This document shows, one piece after another, positions 8,549 through 16,555 of a stretch of DNA of 33,003 nt (its first letter is position 1; the number at the start of each line of letters is the position of its first letter). The notes beneath the pieces were generated by a model that saw only the letters and a program-made list of their open reading frames with translations, was not told the DNA's origin and searched no databases. Position numbers and translations under genes: made by a program. The DNA comes from Pseudomonadota bacterium. Lineage in GTDB: Bacteria > Pseudomonadota > Gammaproteobacteria > Burkholderiales > Burkholderiaceae_C. The stretch covers positions 1-33,003 of the forward strand of contig JAFEEF010000069.1 of the NCBI GenBank assembly GCA_018241265.1, written 5' to 3'.

Positions 8549-8762
8549 GATCGATCTCGGGTCGGTTGCGATAGGCCGGCACGCCCGTGCCGGGCCCGGT
8601 TGTACCACGCTCGCGCGCGCGAGTCGTCGCGGGCATTCCGGCGTGCCGTGGCTTGCAAGGCGTGGCAGACCGGGGCGATCGGAGGCATCATGGCGCGCCC
8701 CTCAACCGTTCGCCGCACGGCGCCTCCTCGATCGCCGGCGCGCGGATTCCTCGGGAGAGAAC

Positions 8763-10010
8763 ATGCAGCGTCTGTGTGCGTCAGCCGCGATGGCCGCCGG
8801 GCTGGTCCTGCTTGCGCCCGCGGCTCATGCGCAGCCGGTGCTGACCCCGATCCTCACGGTGAACTGCTTCGGCTTCGGGGTTTGCGCTCCCGGCATTCCG
8901 ATCACGCAAATGGTGGAGACCGCCCCGGGCCTGTTCGTCGGCGTGATGGACTACGGCGTGATGTACACGCTGACGTCGTCGGGCACGTACACCCAGGGCT
9001 ATGTCATCAACGACAACTACACCTGGAACAGCATGCCGTTCCAGGCGAGCGACGGCCATCTGTACGTGCCGAGCTCGGCGGGCAGCGCCGACATCGTCGA
9101 GTTCGACGCCGGCCTGACCTGGCTCGCCGACATTTCCACGCCGGCCTATCTCTATGCCGCGCCGCTGGTCGAAACGCCCGACCAGGTGCTGCATGGCGCG
9201 AGCGTCTCGGGCTTTCCGACCTCCGGACAGGACTTCACGCTGTCGCTCGACGGTACCGTCACGACCTTGCCGCAGACCGTCTCCGTGAGCCAGCTCTTCG
9301 TCAGCTCCAAGGGCGACCTCTATGGCCTGGAATCGACGGCGCTGCTGAAGTTCGCGCCCGACGGCTCGTACGCCACGCTGGCGACGCTGCAGAACGCCGT
9401 GCCGCCGATGATCGAGGCGAGCGACGGCAACTTCTACGTCTGCAACGGCACGCTCAACCGCGTGACGCCGAACGGTGTGGTCACGCCAATCCCCGGCGTG
9501 CCGACGGGCTACGGTTGCGTCATCCAGGCCAGCGATGGCCTGCTGTACGGCGCCAATCAGGACCAAGTCTATCGCTCCACGCTCGACGGCACGGTCTCGG
9601 TGGTCTACGACTTCAACGGCTTCGATGGCGGCCAGCAGACGTCGCAGTTCGTCAAGTCCATCATCCAGGGCAGCGACGGCAAGCTCTACGGCATGACCAC
9701 CGGCCTGTTCCAGAGCAACGGAACCATCGGCGCAACCATCTACAGCCTCGACCTGGGTTTGCCGAAGCCGGCGCCCGCGATCGTTCGCGCATCCGCGCAG
9801 CGGCTCCAAGCCGGCGCCTCGGTGCTGATCACCGGACACCACTTCCTCGGGACCACGTCGGTGACCATCGGCGGCAAGCGCGCGAGATTCAAGGTGCGCG
9901 CGGCCGAGTATCTCGAGGTCACGGCGCCCATGCGGCCCGCGCGGGGAAACCTGGTCGTGACGACACCGGCCGGCACGGCGACGAGTTCGTTCAAGCTCCT
10001 CGTCTTGTGA
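8763..10010 (+). CDS. Secreted GloVer-repeat / TIG-domain protein
   Basis: A 415-residue exported protein. The signal peptide is residues 1-21 (MQRLCASAAMAAGLVLLAPA then AHAQ). The body carries repeated SDG-x-LYG type blades: ASDGHLYV, SKGDLYGLE, ASDGNFYVC, ASDGLLYGANQ, GSDGKLYGMT, the last followed by GTIGATIYSLD. This matches the Gloeobacter/Verrucomicrobia ('GloVer', TIGR03803) repeat, which likely folds as a beta-propeller. The C-terminal 80 residues (PAPAIVRASAQRL to the end) form an IPT/TIG immunoglobulin-like domain. The function is unknown; the combination suggests binding or adhesion outside the cell. GGGAGAG just before the ATG at 8763 fixes the start. The 214 bases upstream contain a 14-bp CG palindrome (8610-8623) but no promoter I can support. 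Confidence 0.85.
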   Translation: MQRLCASAAMAAGLVLLAPAAHAQPVLTPILTVNCFGFGVCAPGIPITQMVETAPGLFVGVMDYGVMYTLTSSGTYTQGYVINDNYTWNSMPFQASDGHLYVPSSAGSADIVEFDAGLTWLADISTPAYLYAAPLVETPDQVLHGASVSGFPTSGQDFTLSLDGTVTTLPQTVSVSQLFVSSKGDLYGLESTALLKFAPDGSYATLATLQNAVPPMIEASDGNFYVCNGTLNRVTPNGVVTPIPGVPTGYGCVIQASDGLLYGANQDQVYRSTLDGTVSVVYDFNGFDGGQQTSQFVKSIIQGSDGKLYGMTTGLFQSNGTIGATIYSLDLGLPKPAPAIVRASAQRLQAGASVLITGHHFLGTTSVTIGGKRARFKVRAAEYLEVTAPMRPARGNLVVTTPAGTATSSFKLLVL

Positions 10011-10040
10011 GCGTTCCGCGCCCCCAAGGCCGACCTATGC

Positions 10041-10784
10041 CTACTCGTGAGACCGCGCCCCGAACTCCGCTCTGGGCGGGGTCGCCGACCGCTGCGTCGC
10101 CATGCTTCTCACCAGCGTGCCGACGCCGACCAGCGCTGCGACCAGGCCGATCGAAACAGCCTGCGCGAGCGAGAACCAGGCTGCCACGCCGAAAGCCGCG
10201 GCGGCAAGCGCGCATGCCAGCGGTGCCAGGGCGCTCCGGATACCTGGCCCGCGCCGCCAGCGCCAGGCCCGCCAGACCACGACGACGAGGGCGACGGCGA
10301 GCAGCGCCCACTTCAGCCGACTTGCGAGCGTGATGTCGGCAACGGACTCGTCGACGAGACGCGCGTGCATCAGCTCGTCGAGCGCGTGACCCGTCATGCC
10401 GTTCTCGGCGATGTCGAAGAGACCCGCTGCGACGGCCGGAACACACAGCCACTGGCGCAGCGAGGGATACCGGTTCGCTGCAGGCCCGAGGGCGAGCGTC
10501 ACGAACACCAGCAAGCCGCAATAAGCCGGAACGACCAGCAGCGAATCCAACAGCAGGTTCGCTCGCAGCATCGGAAATCCGGCGATGTCCTTCAGCGCCG
10601 CCCCGGTCGGCGCCCAGTCGTGCAGCAGCAGCGCACGAAATCGCGCCGCATTGCCCGTCAGCAGCAACGAAGCCTGGGACGCGCCCCAATGGGGTGTCGT
10701 CGCCGCCATCGCCAGCACGCCGAGCACCATCAAGCCGGTCAACCACTTCGCGATGCGCCGCCGCCGGATGCTGGAGCCGTTCAT
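10041..10784 (-). CDS. Multi-pass membrane protein coupled to the patatin gene
   Basis: A 247-residue integral membrane protein with about six hydrophobic segments, including KWLTGLMVLGVLAMAA near the N-terminus, LLVVPAYCGLLVFVTLAL, WLCVPAVAAGLFDIAE, WALLAVALVVVVW and a long C-terminal hydrophobic hairpin. I do not recognise a named family. Its ATG overlaps the stop of the upstream patatin gene as ATGA, and GGGAAG sits just upstream inside that gene. The two are therefore very likely co-translated, which suggests a shared membrane complex or function in lipid handling. That functional link is an inference. Confidence 0.8.
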   Translation of the reverse strand: MNGSSIRRRRIAKWLTGLMVLGVLAMAATTPHWGASQASLLLTGNAARFRALLLHDWAPTGAALKDIAGFPMLRANLLLDSLLVVPAYCGLLVFVTLALGPAANRYPSLRQWLCVPAVAAGLFDIAENGMTGHALDELMHARLVDESVADITLASRLKWALLAVALVVVVWRAWRWRRGPGIRSALAPLACALAAAAFGVAAWFSLAQAVSIGLVAALVGVGTLVRSMATQRSATPPRAEFGARSHE

Positions 10785-12868
10785 TGCTTCCCCGCTGCCG
10801 CCAGGCGGTCCGCGATCTGCCGCGCCGCATCGCGGGCTGCAATCGCCGCTCCTTCGTCGAGTGCATGGCGCGACGACGCAGAGAGCGCCCAGCCCAGCGG
10901 CGCCACGGCGTCCGCGGCTCGCACCGGCACGTCGATCAGGTCGGCCTGGAAACGTCGTTCGGCGTCGGCCCGGATCGTCACGGCGTGCGAGCCGCGGACC
11001 ATCGCCAATGCCAGCCCGATCGAACCGGTTTCGGGAAAGACCGCGCTGACGCCGTCGTCGTCCGGCTTCTGGTGGTCGAGCGGTTCGTCGCTGTTGCGGA
11101 TCAGCAGCAGCAACGGATGGAAGGTCAGCGGCGCGAGCCTGCCCCTCAACATCTCGATCGCATCGACGGCCGACTGCACGCCGGAGTTGTCGAAGTAGCC
11201 GCCGTCGACGAGCCGAAAGCTCGGAGGCGCATCTTTGTGCGTGCCCGCGATCTCGATCGTGCCCGGAGGGCTCACGAACGGGAAGCGCGCGCTGTGATGG
11301 ACCAGCCCCGCGAGGCTCTGGAGGCGCGTCATGCTTCCGTCCTGCATCCCGTCGAAGGTGTTGACGAACGACCATCGATCGCTCTCCTCGCGATGGGTCG
11401 GCAGACGCGTGAGCACGACGCGCTCGCCGGTCTCCACGCGCGTCGCGTTCAGCAACAGCTGCGGCAGCTTCGGGCACCCGGCATAGAAGCTGTCGAGCGT
11501 GCGCTCGAAGGGCTGGCCGGGGACATACGCGAAGGCAAGCTGCCAGGCGCCTTCGATCGCGCGCGACCGGTCCAGCGTGGCGAACGCATGGGGCAAGAAG
11601 CGCTGCATCAGGTCACCGTAGAACATGCCCGCCACGGCCGGCGCCACGAAATCTCCCGACAGCGCGGTCGACGCGGCCATCGCCGGCGGGGTCGCGCCGA
11701 GCACGCCCATCGCGCGCCCGGGGCCGGCGGCGGAATCCGGGCAGTACTCATGACGGTGGCTGGCCAGCCAGGCCGCGACCCCGAGGCTGCCGCCCGAGAC
11801 GCCCGACAGAACCGCGATGCGGTGCTTCAGGTCGAGCGACGGGTCGGCCGCATCGATCTGGTCGAGCACCGCAGCCGTCCAGTACGCGGCGCGGATGCCT
11901 CCGCCTTCGCTTGCGACGAATATCACCACGCCGTCTGCCGGAAGCGCCTGCGCGTAAGCCTGGACGGGGTCCATGGGGGACGAGCCGTGCAGCGCGGTAT
12001 CGGGCGCAGCCCGCACCACATGGTTGTCGTTGCAACGGGACAGAAGCAGCCCGGCGCAGAGGATGACCCAGATCCACAGCGGCGGCAGCGCATGACGCAG
12101 CGGGAAGTAGGTCAGTACGAAGCTGCCGAAGAGGTTGATCGACGCGAGGGCCAGGCTCGCGATCGCAGCCGCTCCGACCGTACGCGGAAGCGTGATCGGA
12201 AACAGCACGAACAGGCCGCCGATGGCCAACGTCGTGGCCACCGACCAGACCATGACGCAACGAGTGGCCTGCGGCGTTGCCTCGTCCACATCGATATGGC
12301 CAGGGCGATTCGCTCCGGTCGTCGCGCGGCGTCGTCCCGTCCCGGTGCCGAGTCCGAGCCGGTCCATCAGCTTGCCCCGTTCGGCATAGAGAAACAGCAA
12401 CAGCGCGCCGAGCGCCAGGAAGCCGATCGCCCAACCGAAGGCCGTCCCGATCTCGTCGTCCGGCAACGCGGGCTTGCGGTAGCGCAGGGCCATCAGGCCG
12501 ACGCCGATCATCCCCGGCGCAGAAAAGCCCAGCAGCCGCGGCAACCAGGTCTGCCAGAAGCCCGCCGGCGGCAGCGGCAACGCAACCATCTGCGCCGTGA
12601 GCAGCCACCGGCTCGAATACCACACCGAGAACGACAGTGCCGCACACGCGCCGAGCAGGAAGAGCAGGCCGCTGATGGCCGCGTCGCCTCGCGTCGGGGC
12701 AGCCGCGCTGACGAGTACGCGCAGCACATCGCGTCCCTGGTCGCTGTAGATCAGCCCGGCCAGCACGGCCAGGCTTGCGAGCGGAAACATGAGCCTGACG
12801 CAGCCGCGCAAGACGTCGGCCCATGGGTACGGAAGCGGGCGGGGCGGTTCGGGCGCGGGCATGTCCAT
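10781..12868 (-). CDS. Membrane-anchored patatin-like phospholipase
   Basis: A 695-residue protein with two parts. Residues 1-280 hold about seven hydrophobic segments (two near 25-40 and 65-82, one at 115-130, one at 145-162, then 205-225, 235-255 and 262-278). Residues 310-695 are a patatin-like catalytic domain with all key elements: oxyanion loop EGGGIRAAYW (321-330), nucleophile elbow GVSGG with Ser358, and the catalytic aspartate in DGGYFDNSG (Asp555). Patatins hydrolyse acyl chains from phospholipids or neutral lipids with a Ser-Asp dyad. The fusion to a large membrane domain places the activity at the inner membrane. The catalytic domain is probably cytoplasmic, though topology was not computed. 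It is the first gene of a two-gene operon with the small membrane protein. Confidence 0.9.
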   Translation of the reverse strand: MDMPAPEPPRPLPYPWADVLRGCVRLMFPLASLAVLAGLIYSDQGRDVLRVLVSAAAPTRGDAAISGLLFLLGACAALSFSVWYSSRWLLTAQMVALPLPPAGFWQTWLPRLLGFSAPGMIGVGLMALRYRKPALPDDEIGTAFGWAIGFLALGALLLFLYAERGKLMDRLGLGTGTGRRRATTGANRPGHIDVDEATPQATRCVMVWSVATTLAIGGLFVLFPITLPRTVGAAAIASLALASINLFGSFVLTYFPLRHALPPLWIWVILCAGLLLSRCNDNHVVRAAPDTALHGSSPMDPVQAYAQALPADGVVIFVASEGGGIRAAYWTAAVLDQIDAADPSLDLKHRIAVLSGVSGGSLGVAAWLASHRHEYCPDSAAGPGRAMGVLGATPPAMAASTALSGDFVAPAVAGMFYGDLMQRFLPHAFATLDRSRAIEGAWQLAFAYVPGQPFERTLDSFYAGCPKLPQLLLNATRVETGERVVLTRLPTHREESDRWSFVNTFDGMQDGSMTRLQSLAGLVHHSARFPFVSPPGTIEIAGTHKDAPPSFRLVDGGYFDNSGVQSAVDAIEMLRGRLAPLTFHPLLLLIRNSDEPLDHQKPDDDGVSAVFPETGSIGLALAMVRGSHAVTIRADAERRFQADLIDVPVRAADAVAPLGWALSASSRHALDEGAAIAARDAARQIADRLAAAGKQ

Positions 12869-13142
12869 GCAACGAGTATCCGTCTACATGACGTCGACCG
12901 GGCTTAGAACGGGGCGAGAGGCCGCTGGACCCCCATCGCCGCCCGCGTGAGCTCGACGGCCGGGATCGAGGCTCGCACCAGCCTGCGATGACGCTCGTGC
13001 GGAACTTCACGGTGCTGAATGCGGATCCTCCTCAAGGTATTTGACATTTCTGTCGACAACCCTGGGCGGCCCCGCTGGCGAGAAGCAAGGGCGCCCCGGA
13101 CGCCGTTCCAGACCAACATCAATAATTCACGGAGTACGCGAT

Positions 13143-14810
13143 ATGCGGATTGGCAGCTCGGCGGGTCGACCCGCCGTTGGTCATACGTTCGCCGGCAACG
13201 CCGGGCAGGACCGCTTCTTCCAGAACGACGGCCTGTGGGCCCCCGGCGTGCGGCTGTTCCGGCGCTTGTCTTTCACGACCAAGGCGCTGCTGATCTCGCT
13301 GGCCTGCATCGTCCCGATGCTCGCGCTGGTGACGTGGCTCGTCGCGACCGGCGCCACCAGCGCGCGCGAGTCGCACATGAACGCGACACGCCAGCACGTC
13401 GAGATCGCGGTCGGCGTGGTGGCGCACGCCTACCGCTTGCAGCAGGAAGGCAAGCTGTCGCAGCAGGATGCACAGCGCCTCGCGATGCAGACGCTCGCGG
13501 GCCTCCGCTACGACCAATCGGAGTACTTCTGGATCAACGACCTGCAGCCGCGCATGGTGATGCATCCGATCAAGAAGGAGCTCGACGGCACCGACCTGGG
13601 TCAGATCAAGGACCCGAACGGCTTTCGGCTCTTCTACGAGTTCGCCCAGGTGGTGAAGGCGCACGGCAAGGGCTTCGTGTCGTACCAGTGGCCCAAGCCG
13701 GGCAGCGCGACGCCGGTCGACAAGCTGTCCTACGTTCAGGGTTTCGAGCCCTGGGGCTGGGTCATCGGCTCGGGCATCTACGTCGACGACCTGCGCAGCG
13801 AGTTGATGGCGAAGCTGCGCACCGTCATCGGCGTTGTCGCGGTCGCGCTTGTGGTGGCGGGCTACCTGTTCCTGAGCTTCTACCGCGTGATGGACGGCGG
13901 GCTCAAGGAAACCGCGCGCCACCTGCGCGCCATCGCCGCGGGCGACCTGACGACATCGCCGTCGCCGTGGGGCAAGGACGAGGCGGCCGAGATCATGATC
14001 GAGCTGCGCCGCGCGCAGGACTCGCTGCGCGGCATGGTGGCGCGCGTGCGCCGCTCGAGCGGCGCGATCGAGCAGTTCAGCGACGAGATCGCGAGCGGCG
14101 CCAGCGACCTGTCGACGCGCAGCGAGCAGGCCGCCGCCGACCTCGAGGAATCGGCCGCGGCGATGGAACAGATCTCGTCGACGGTGCAGAACGCCGCGCA
14201 GCACACGACCGAAGCGTCGCGCATGGCGCGCGACAACGCCGATGCGGCGCAGCGCGGCGGCGAAGCGATGCAGGAAGTGGTGGGCACGATGGAAGGCATC
14301 CGCCGCTCGTCGAGCCAGATCGCCGAGATCATCGGCGTGATCGAAGGCATCGCATTCCAGACCAACATCCTCGCGCTGAACGCGGCGGTTGAAGCGGCGC
14401 GTGCCGGCGAGCACGGCCGCGGCTTCGCAGTCGTGGCGGGCGAAGTACGCACGCTGGCGGGCCGCAGCGCCACCGCATCGCGCGAGATCAAGACCTTGAT
14501 CACGCGCAGCGTCCAGCAGGTCGGCACCGCCGAGGCCACCGTGCGGCGCGCCGGCGACGTGATCGATGCGATCGTCGAGTCGTCGCAGCGCGTCAACGGC
14601 CTGCTCGGCGAGATCGCCACCGGCGCGCAGGAGCAAAGCTCGGGCATCGCGCAGGTCGGCCATGCGGTGCAGGGCCTCGACCGCATGACGCAGCAGAACG
14701 CCGCGCTGGTGCAGCAGACCGCCGCGGCGGCCGACACGTTGCGCACGCAGGCGCATCGGCTCAACGAGGAAGTGGCGCGGTTCAAAATGCCGGAGGAAAC
14801 GCCGGCGTGA
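13143..14810 (+). CDS. Methyl-accepting chemotaxis protein with periplasmic sCache domain
   Basis: A 555-residue chemoreceptor. TM1 is about residues 48-70 ([20 protein letters not shown]). The periplasmic part is a single-Cache (sCache_2) domain, recognisable from [30 protein letters not shown] and [18 protein letters not shown]2 follows (about [19 protein letters not shown]), then a HAMP-like linker ([11 protein letters not shown]) and the MCP signalling domain with the conserved hairpin tip [20 protein letters not shown]. It has no C-terminal NWETF-type CheR-binding pentapeptide (it ends MPEETPA). sCache_2 receptors often sense small organic acids, but the ligand here is unknown. The ATG at 13143 is preferred (GGAG eight bases upstream) over 13041. 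No che genes are nearby, so it is an orphan receptor. Confidence 0.93.
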   Translation: MRIGSSAGRPAVGHTFAGNAGQDRFFQNDGLWAPGVRLFRRLSFTTKALLISLACIVPMLALVTWLVATGATSARESHMNATRQHVEIAVGVVAHAYRLQQEGKLSQQDAQRLAMQTLAGLRYDQSEYFWINDLQPRMVMHPIKKELDGTDLGQIKDPNGFRLFYEFAQVVKAHGKGFVSYQWPKPGSATPVDKLSYVQGFEPWGWVIGSGIYVDDLRSELMAKLRTVIGVVAVALVVAGYLFLSFYRVMDGGLKETARHLRAIAAGDLTTSPSPWGKDEAAEIMIELRRAQDSLRGMVARVRRSSGAIEQFSDEIASGASDLSTRSEQAAADLEESAAAMEQISSTVQNAAQHTTEASRMARDNADAAQRGGEAMQEVVGTMEGIRRSSSQIAEIIGVIEGIAFQTNILALNAAVEAARAGEHGRGFAVVAGEVRTLAGRSATASREIKTLITRSVQQVGTAEATVRRAGDVIDAIVESSQRVNGLLGEIATGAQEQSSGIAQVGHAVQGLDRMTQQNAALVQQTAAAADTLRTQAHRLNEEVARFKMPEETPA

Positions 14811-14817
14811 GCGCGAC

Positions 14818-14859
14818 TTGACCTGCCGCAAGGGCATCGCGCAGCGCGCATGCCAAGCT
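14818..14859 (+). promoter_or_regulatory. FNR-type box and -10 element before the DUF2892 gene
   Basis: TTGAC-CTGC-CGCAA at 14818-14831, centred at 14824.5. A -10-like CAAGCT follows at 14854-14859. That predicts a start near 14866 with the box at -41.5, the class II FNR position, and a 25-base leader to the ATG at 14891. The box begins just after the chemoreceptor's stop codon. Confidence 0.65.
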
Positions 14860-14890
14860 CATGGCTACCGGCTTCGAAAGGCAGGACACC

Positions 14891-15079
14891 ATGAGCGAAC
14901 TCAACGTCGGCAACCTCGACCGCCTGCTGCGCATCGCGCTCGGCATCACCCTCATCGCGCTGACGCTTGCCGGCCTCATCGGCCCATGGGGCTGGATCGG
15001 CGCGATCCCGCTCGTCACCGGGATCGTGGCGCGCTGCCCCGTCTATGCGCTCTTCGGCTGGCGGACCTCGCACCGATGA
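14891..15079 (+). CDS. DUF2892 (YgaP-like) small inner-membrane protein
   Basis: A 62-residue protein of the DUF2892 family: a leading NVGNLDRLLRIALG segment, a first membrane helix (ITLIALTLAGLIG), a short GPWGWIGAIPLVTGI hairpin helix, and the family's ending with a single Cys (ARCPVYALFGW). The family includes the membrane part of the YgaP rhodanese, but solo forms have no assigned function. An AGGAC ribosome binding site lies before the ATG at 14891, which is preferred over the in-frame ATG at 14861 because the latter would lie upstream of the predicted transcription start. It is preceded by an FNR-type box. Confidence 0.88.
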   Translation: MSELNVGNLDRLLRIALGITLIALTLAGLIGPWGWIGAIPLVTGIVARCPVYALFGWRTSHR

Positions 15080-15101
15080 GCGGCACGTCGCACCGCGCGG
15101 C

Positions 15102-15143
15102 TTGACGATCCGCAAGCCGCGGCGCGGCGCGGCCTCGCACACT
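15102..15143 (+). promoter_or_regulatory. FNR-type box and -10 element before the metallo-hydrolase gene
   Basis: TTGAC-GATC-CGCAA at 15102-15115, centred at 15108.5. CACACT at 15138-15143 sits at exactly the same distance as in the neighbouring promoters. The predicted start is near 15150, giving a leader of about 26 bases to the ATG at 15176. Confidence 0.65.
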
Positions 15144-15175
15144 GGGTGGCCATCCGCCGACGTGCGAGGTCGTCC

Positions 15176-16531
15176 ATGAAGCTGCGCTTTCTCGGGGCCA
15201 CGGGCACCGTCACCGGCTCGAAGTATCTGATCGAGCACGACGGGCGCCGCCTGCTGGTCGATTGCGGCCTGTTCCAGGGCCTGAAGCAGCTGCGCCTGCG
15301 CAACTGGGCGCCGCTGCCGGTGCCGGCTTCGGCCATCGATGCCGTCGTGCTCACCCACGCGCACATCGACCACAGCGGCTACCTGCCGAGACTGATGGAA
15401 GCGGGCTTTCGCGGCGTCATCCATGCGACGCCGGCGACGACCGAGCTGTGCGGCCTGCTGCTGCCCGACTCGGGCCATCTGCAGGAAGAAGAGGCGGCCT
15501 ACGCGAACCGCCACGGCTACAGCAAGCATGCGCCGGCGCTGCCGCTCTACACCGAGACCGCGGCGCGGCGCGTGCTGGCGCAGTTCAAGGCGCAGCCGTT
15601 CGATGCCGACTTCGAGCCGCTGCCCGGGCTGCGCACGCGCTATGCGCACGCCGGCCATATCCTCGGCGCGGCGAGCGTGCATCTGGACGACGGCGCCGCA
15701 TCCATCCTCTTCTCCGGCGACCTCGGCCGCAGCACCGATCTCGTGATGCGGCCGCCCGCGCCGCCCCGCGCCGCCGACGTCGTCGTGATCGAGTCGACCT
15801 ACGGCAACCGCAGCCACGACGACGCCGATCCGCTGGCCGCGCTCGCCGACGCGATCTCGCGCACCGCGGCGCGCGGCGGCGTGGTCGTGGTGCCGGCGTT
15901 CGCGGTGGGCCGCGCGCAGGCGCTGCTGCACATGATCCAGCGCCTGAAGGCCGAGCGCCGCATCCCCGACCTGCCGGTGTTCCTGAACAGCCCGATGGCG
16001 GCCGACGTCACCGGGATCTTCCTGCGCCATGCCGACGAGCACCGCCTCACGCCCGAGGAGTGCCGCGCGGTCGCCCACGGCGCCACGATCGTCAACACCG
16101 AGGCGGAGTCGCGCCGCCTGAACGAGTTGCGCATGCCGTCGGTGATCGTGTCGGCGAGCGGCATGGCGACCGGCGGCCGCGTCGTCCATCACTTGAAGGC
16201 GTATGCGCCGGACCCGCGCAACACCATCGTCTTCGCCGGCTACCAGGCCGCCGGGACGCGCGGCGCGGCGCTCGTCGGCGGCGCGCGGCAGGTGCGCATC
16301 CACGGCGCGTGGGTGCCGGTGCGCGCCGAGGTGGTGAACCTGGGCGGCCTGTCGGCGCATGCCGACCGCGCCGAGCTCCTGGACTGGATCGGGGCGCTGC
16401 CGCGCGCGCCGCGCCGCGTCTACGCGACGCACGGCGAGCCCGAAGCCGCCGACGCGCTGCGCCAGGCGATCGAGGAACACCACCGCTGGCCGAGCGAGGT
16501 GCCCGAGTACCTCGAGCAGACCGAGGTCTGA
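15176..16531 (+). CDS. MBL-fold metallo-hydrolase with beta-CASP and RMMBL domains
   Basis: A 451-residue protein of the beta-CASP family (CPSF-73/TTHA0252-like). Residues 1-200 hold the metallo-beta-lactamase core with the zinc motif THAHIDHSGYLP (H61, H63, D65, H66) and a later GHILGAASV histidine and SGDLGR aspartate. The beta-CASP insert follows, with the VVVPAFAVGRAQ and SASGMATGGRVVHHL motifs. The RMMBL RNA-specificity tail is recognisable from LGGLSAHADRAELL and the final ATHGEPEAA histidine. Relatives are zinc-dependent endo/exoribonucleases. In proteobacteria they often sit among low-oxygen or stress genes, as here. The ATG at 15176 follows GAGG; the gene has its own FNR-type box. 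Confidence 0.92.
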   Translation: MKLRFLGATGTVTGSKYLIEHDGRRLLVDCGLFQGLKQLRLRNWAPLPVPASAIDAVVLTHAHIDHSGYLPRLMEAGFRGVIHATPATTELCGLLLPDSGHLQEEEAAYANRHGYSKHAPALPLYTETAARRVLAQFKAQPFDADFEPLPGLRTRYAHAGHILGAASVHLDDGAASILFSGDLGRSTDLVMRPPAPPRAADVVVIESTYGNRSHDDADPLAALADAISRTAARGGVVVVPAFAVGRAQALLHMIQRLKAERRIPDLPVFLNSPMAADVTGIFLRHADEHRLTPEECRAVAHGATIVNTEAESRRLNELRMPSVIVSASGMATGGRVVHHLKAYAPDPRNTIVFAGYQAAGTRGAALVGGARQVRIHGAWVPVRAEVVNLGGLSAHADRAELLDWIGALPRAPRRVYATHGEPEAADALRQAIEEHHRWPSEVPEYLEQTEV

Positions 16532-16555
16532 CGAGCCGTGCCGGCTGGGGCCTGT

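Noticed and set aside
8610-8623. 14-bp perfect palindrome CTCGCGCGCGCGAG as an operator
   Set aside because: A simple CG repeat expected by chance in very GC-rich DNA; no second copy near a promoter.
13041-13046. TTGACA before the chemoreceptor gene as a -35 element or FNR half site
   Set aside because: No -10 at 16-18 bp, and no second half site at the correct spacing (TTGAC-ATTT-CTGTC).
13880-16483. An 867-codon open frame on the minus strand
   Set aside because: Antisense to the chemoreceptor, DUF2892 and metallo-hydrolase genes, all of which have clear motifs on the plus strand.
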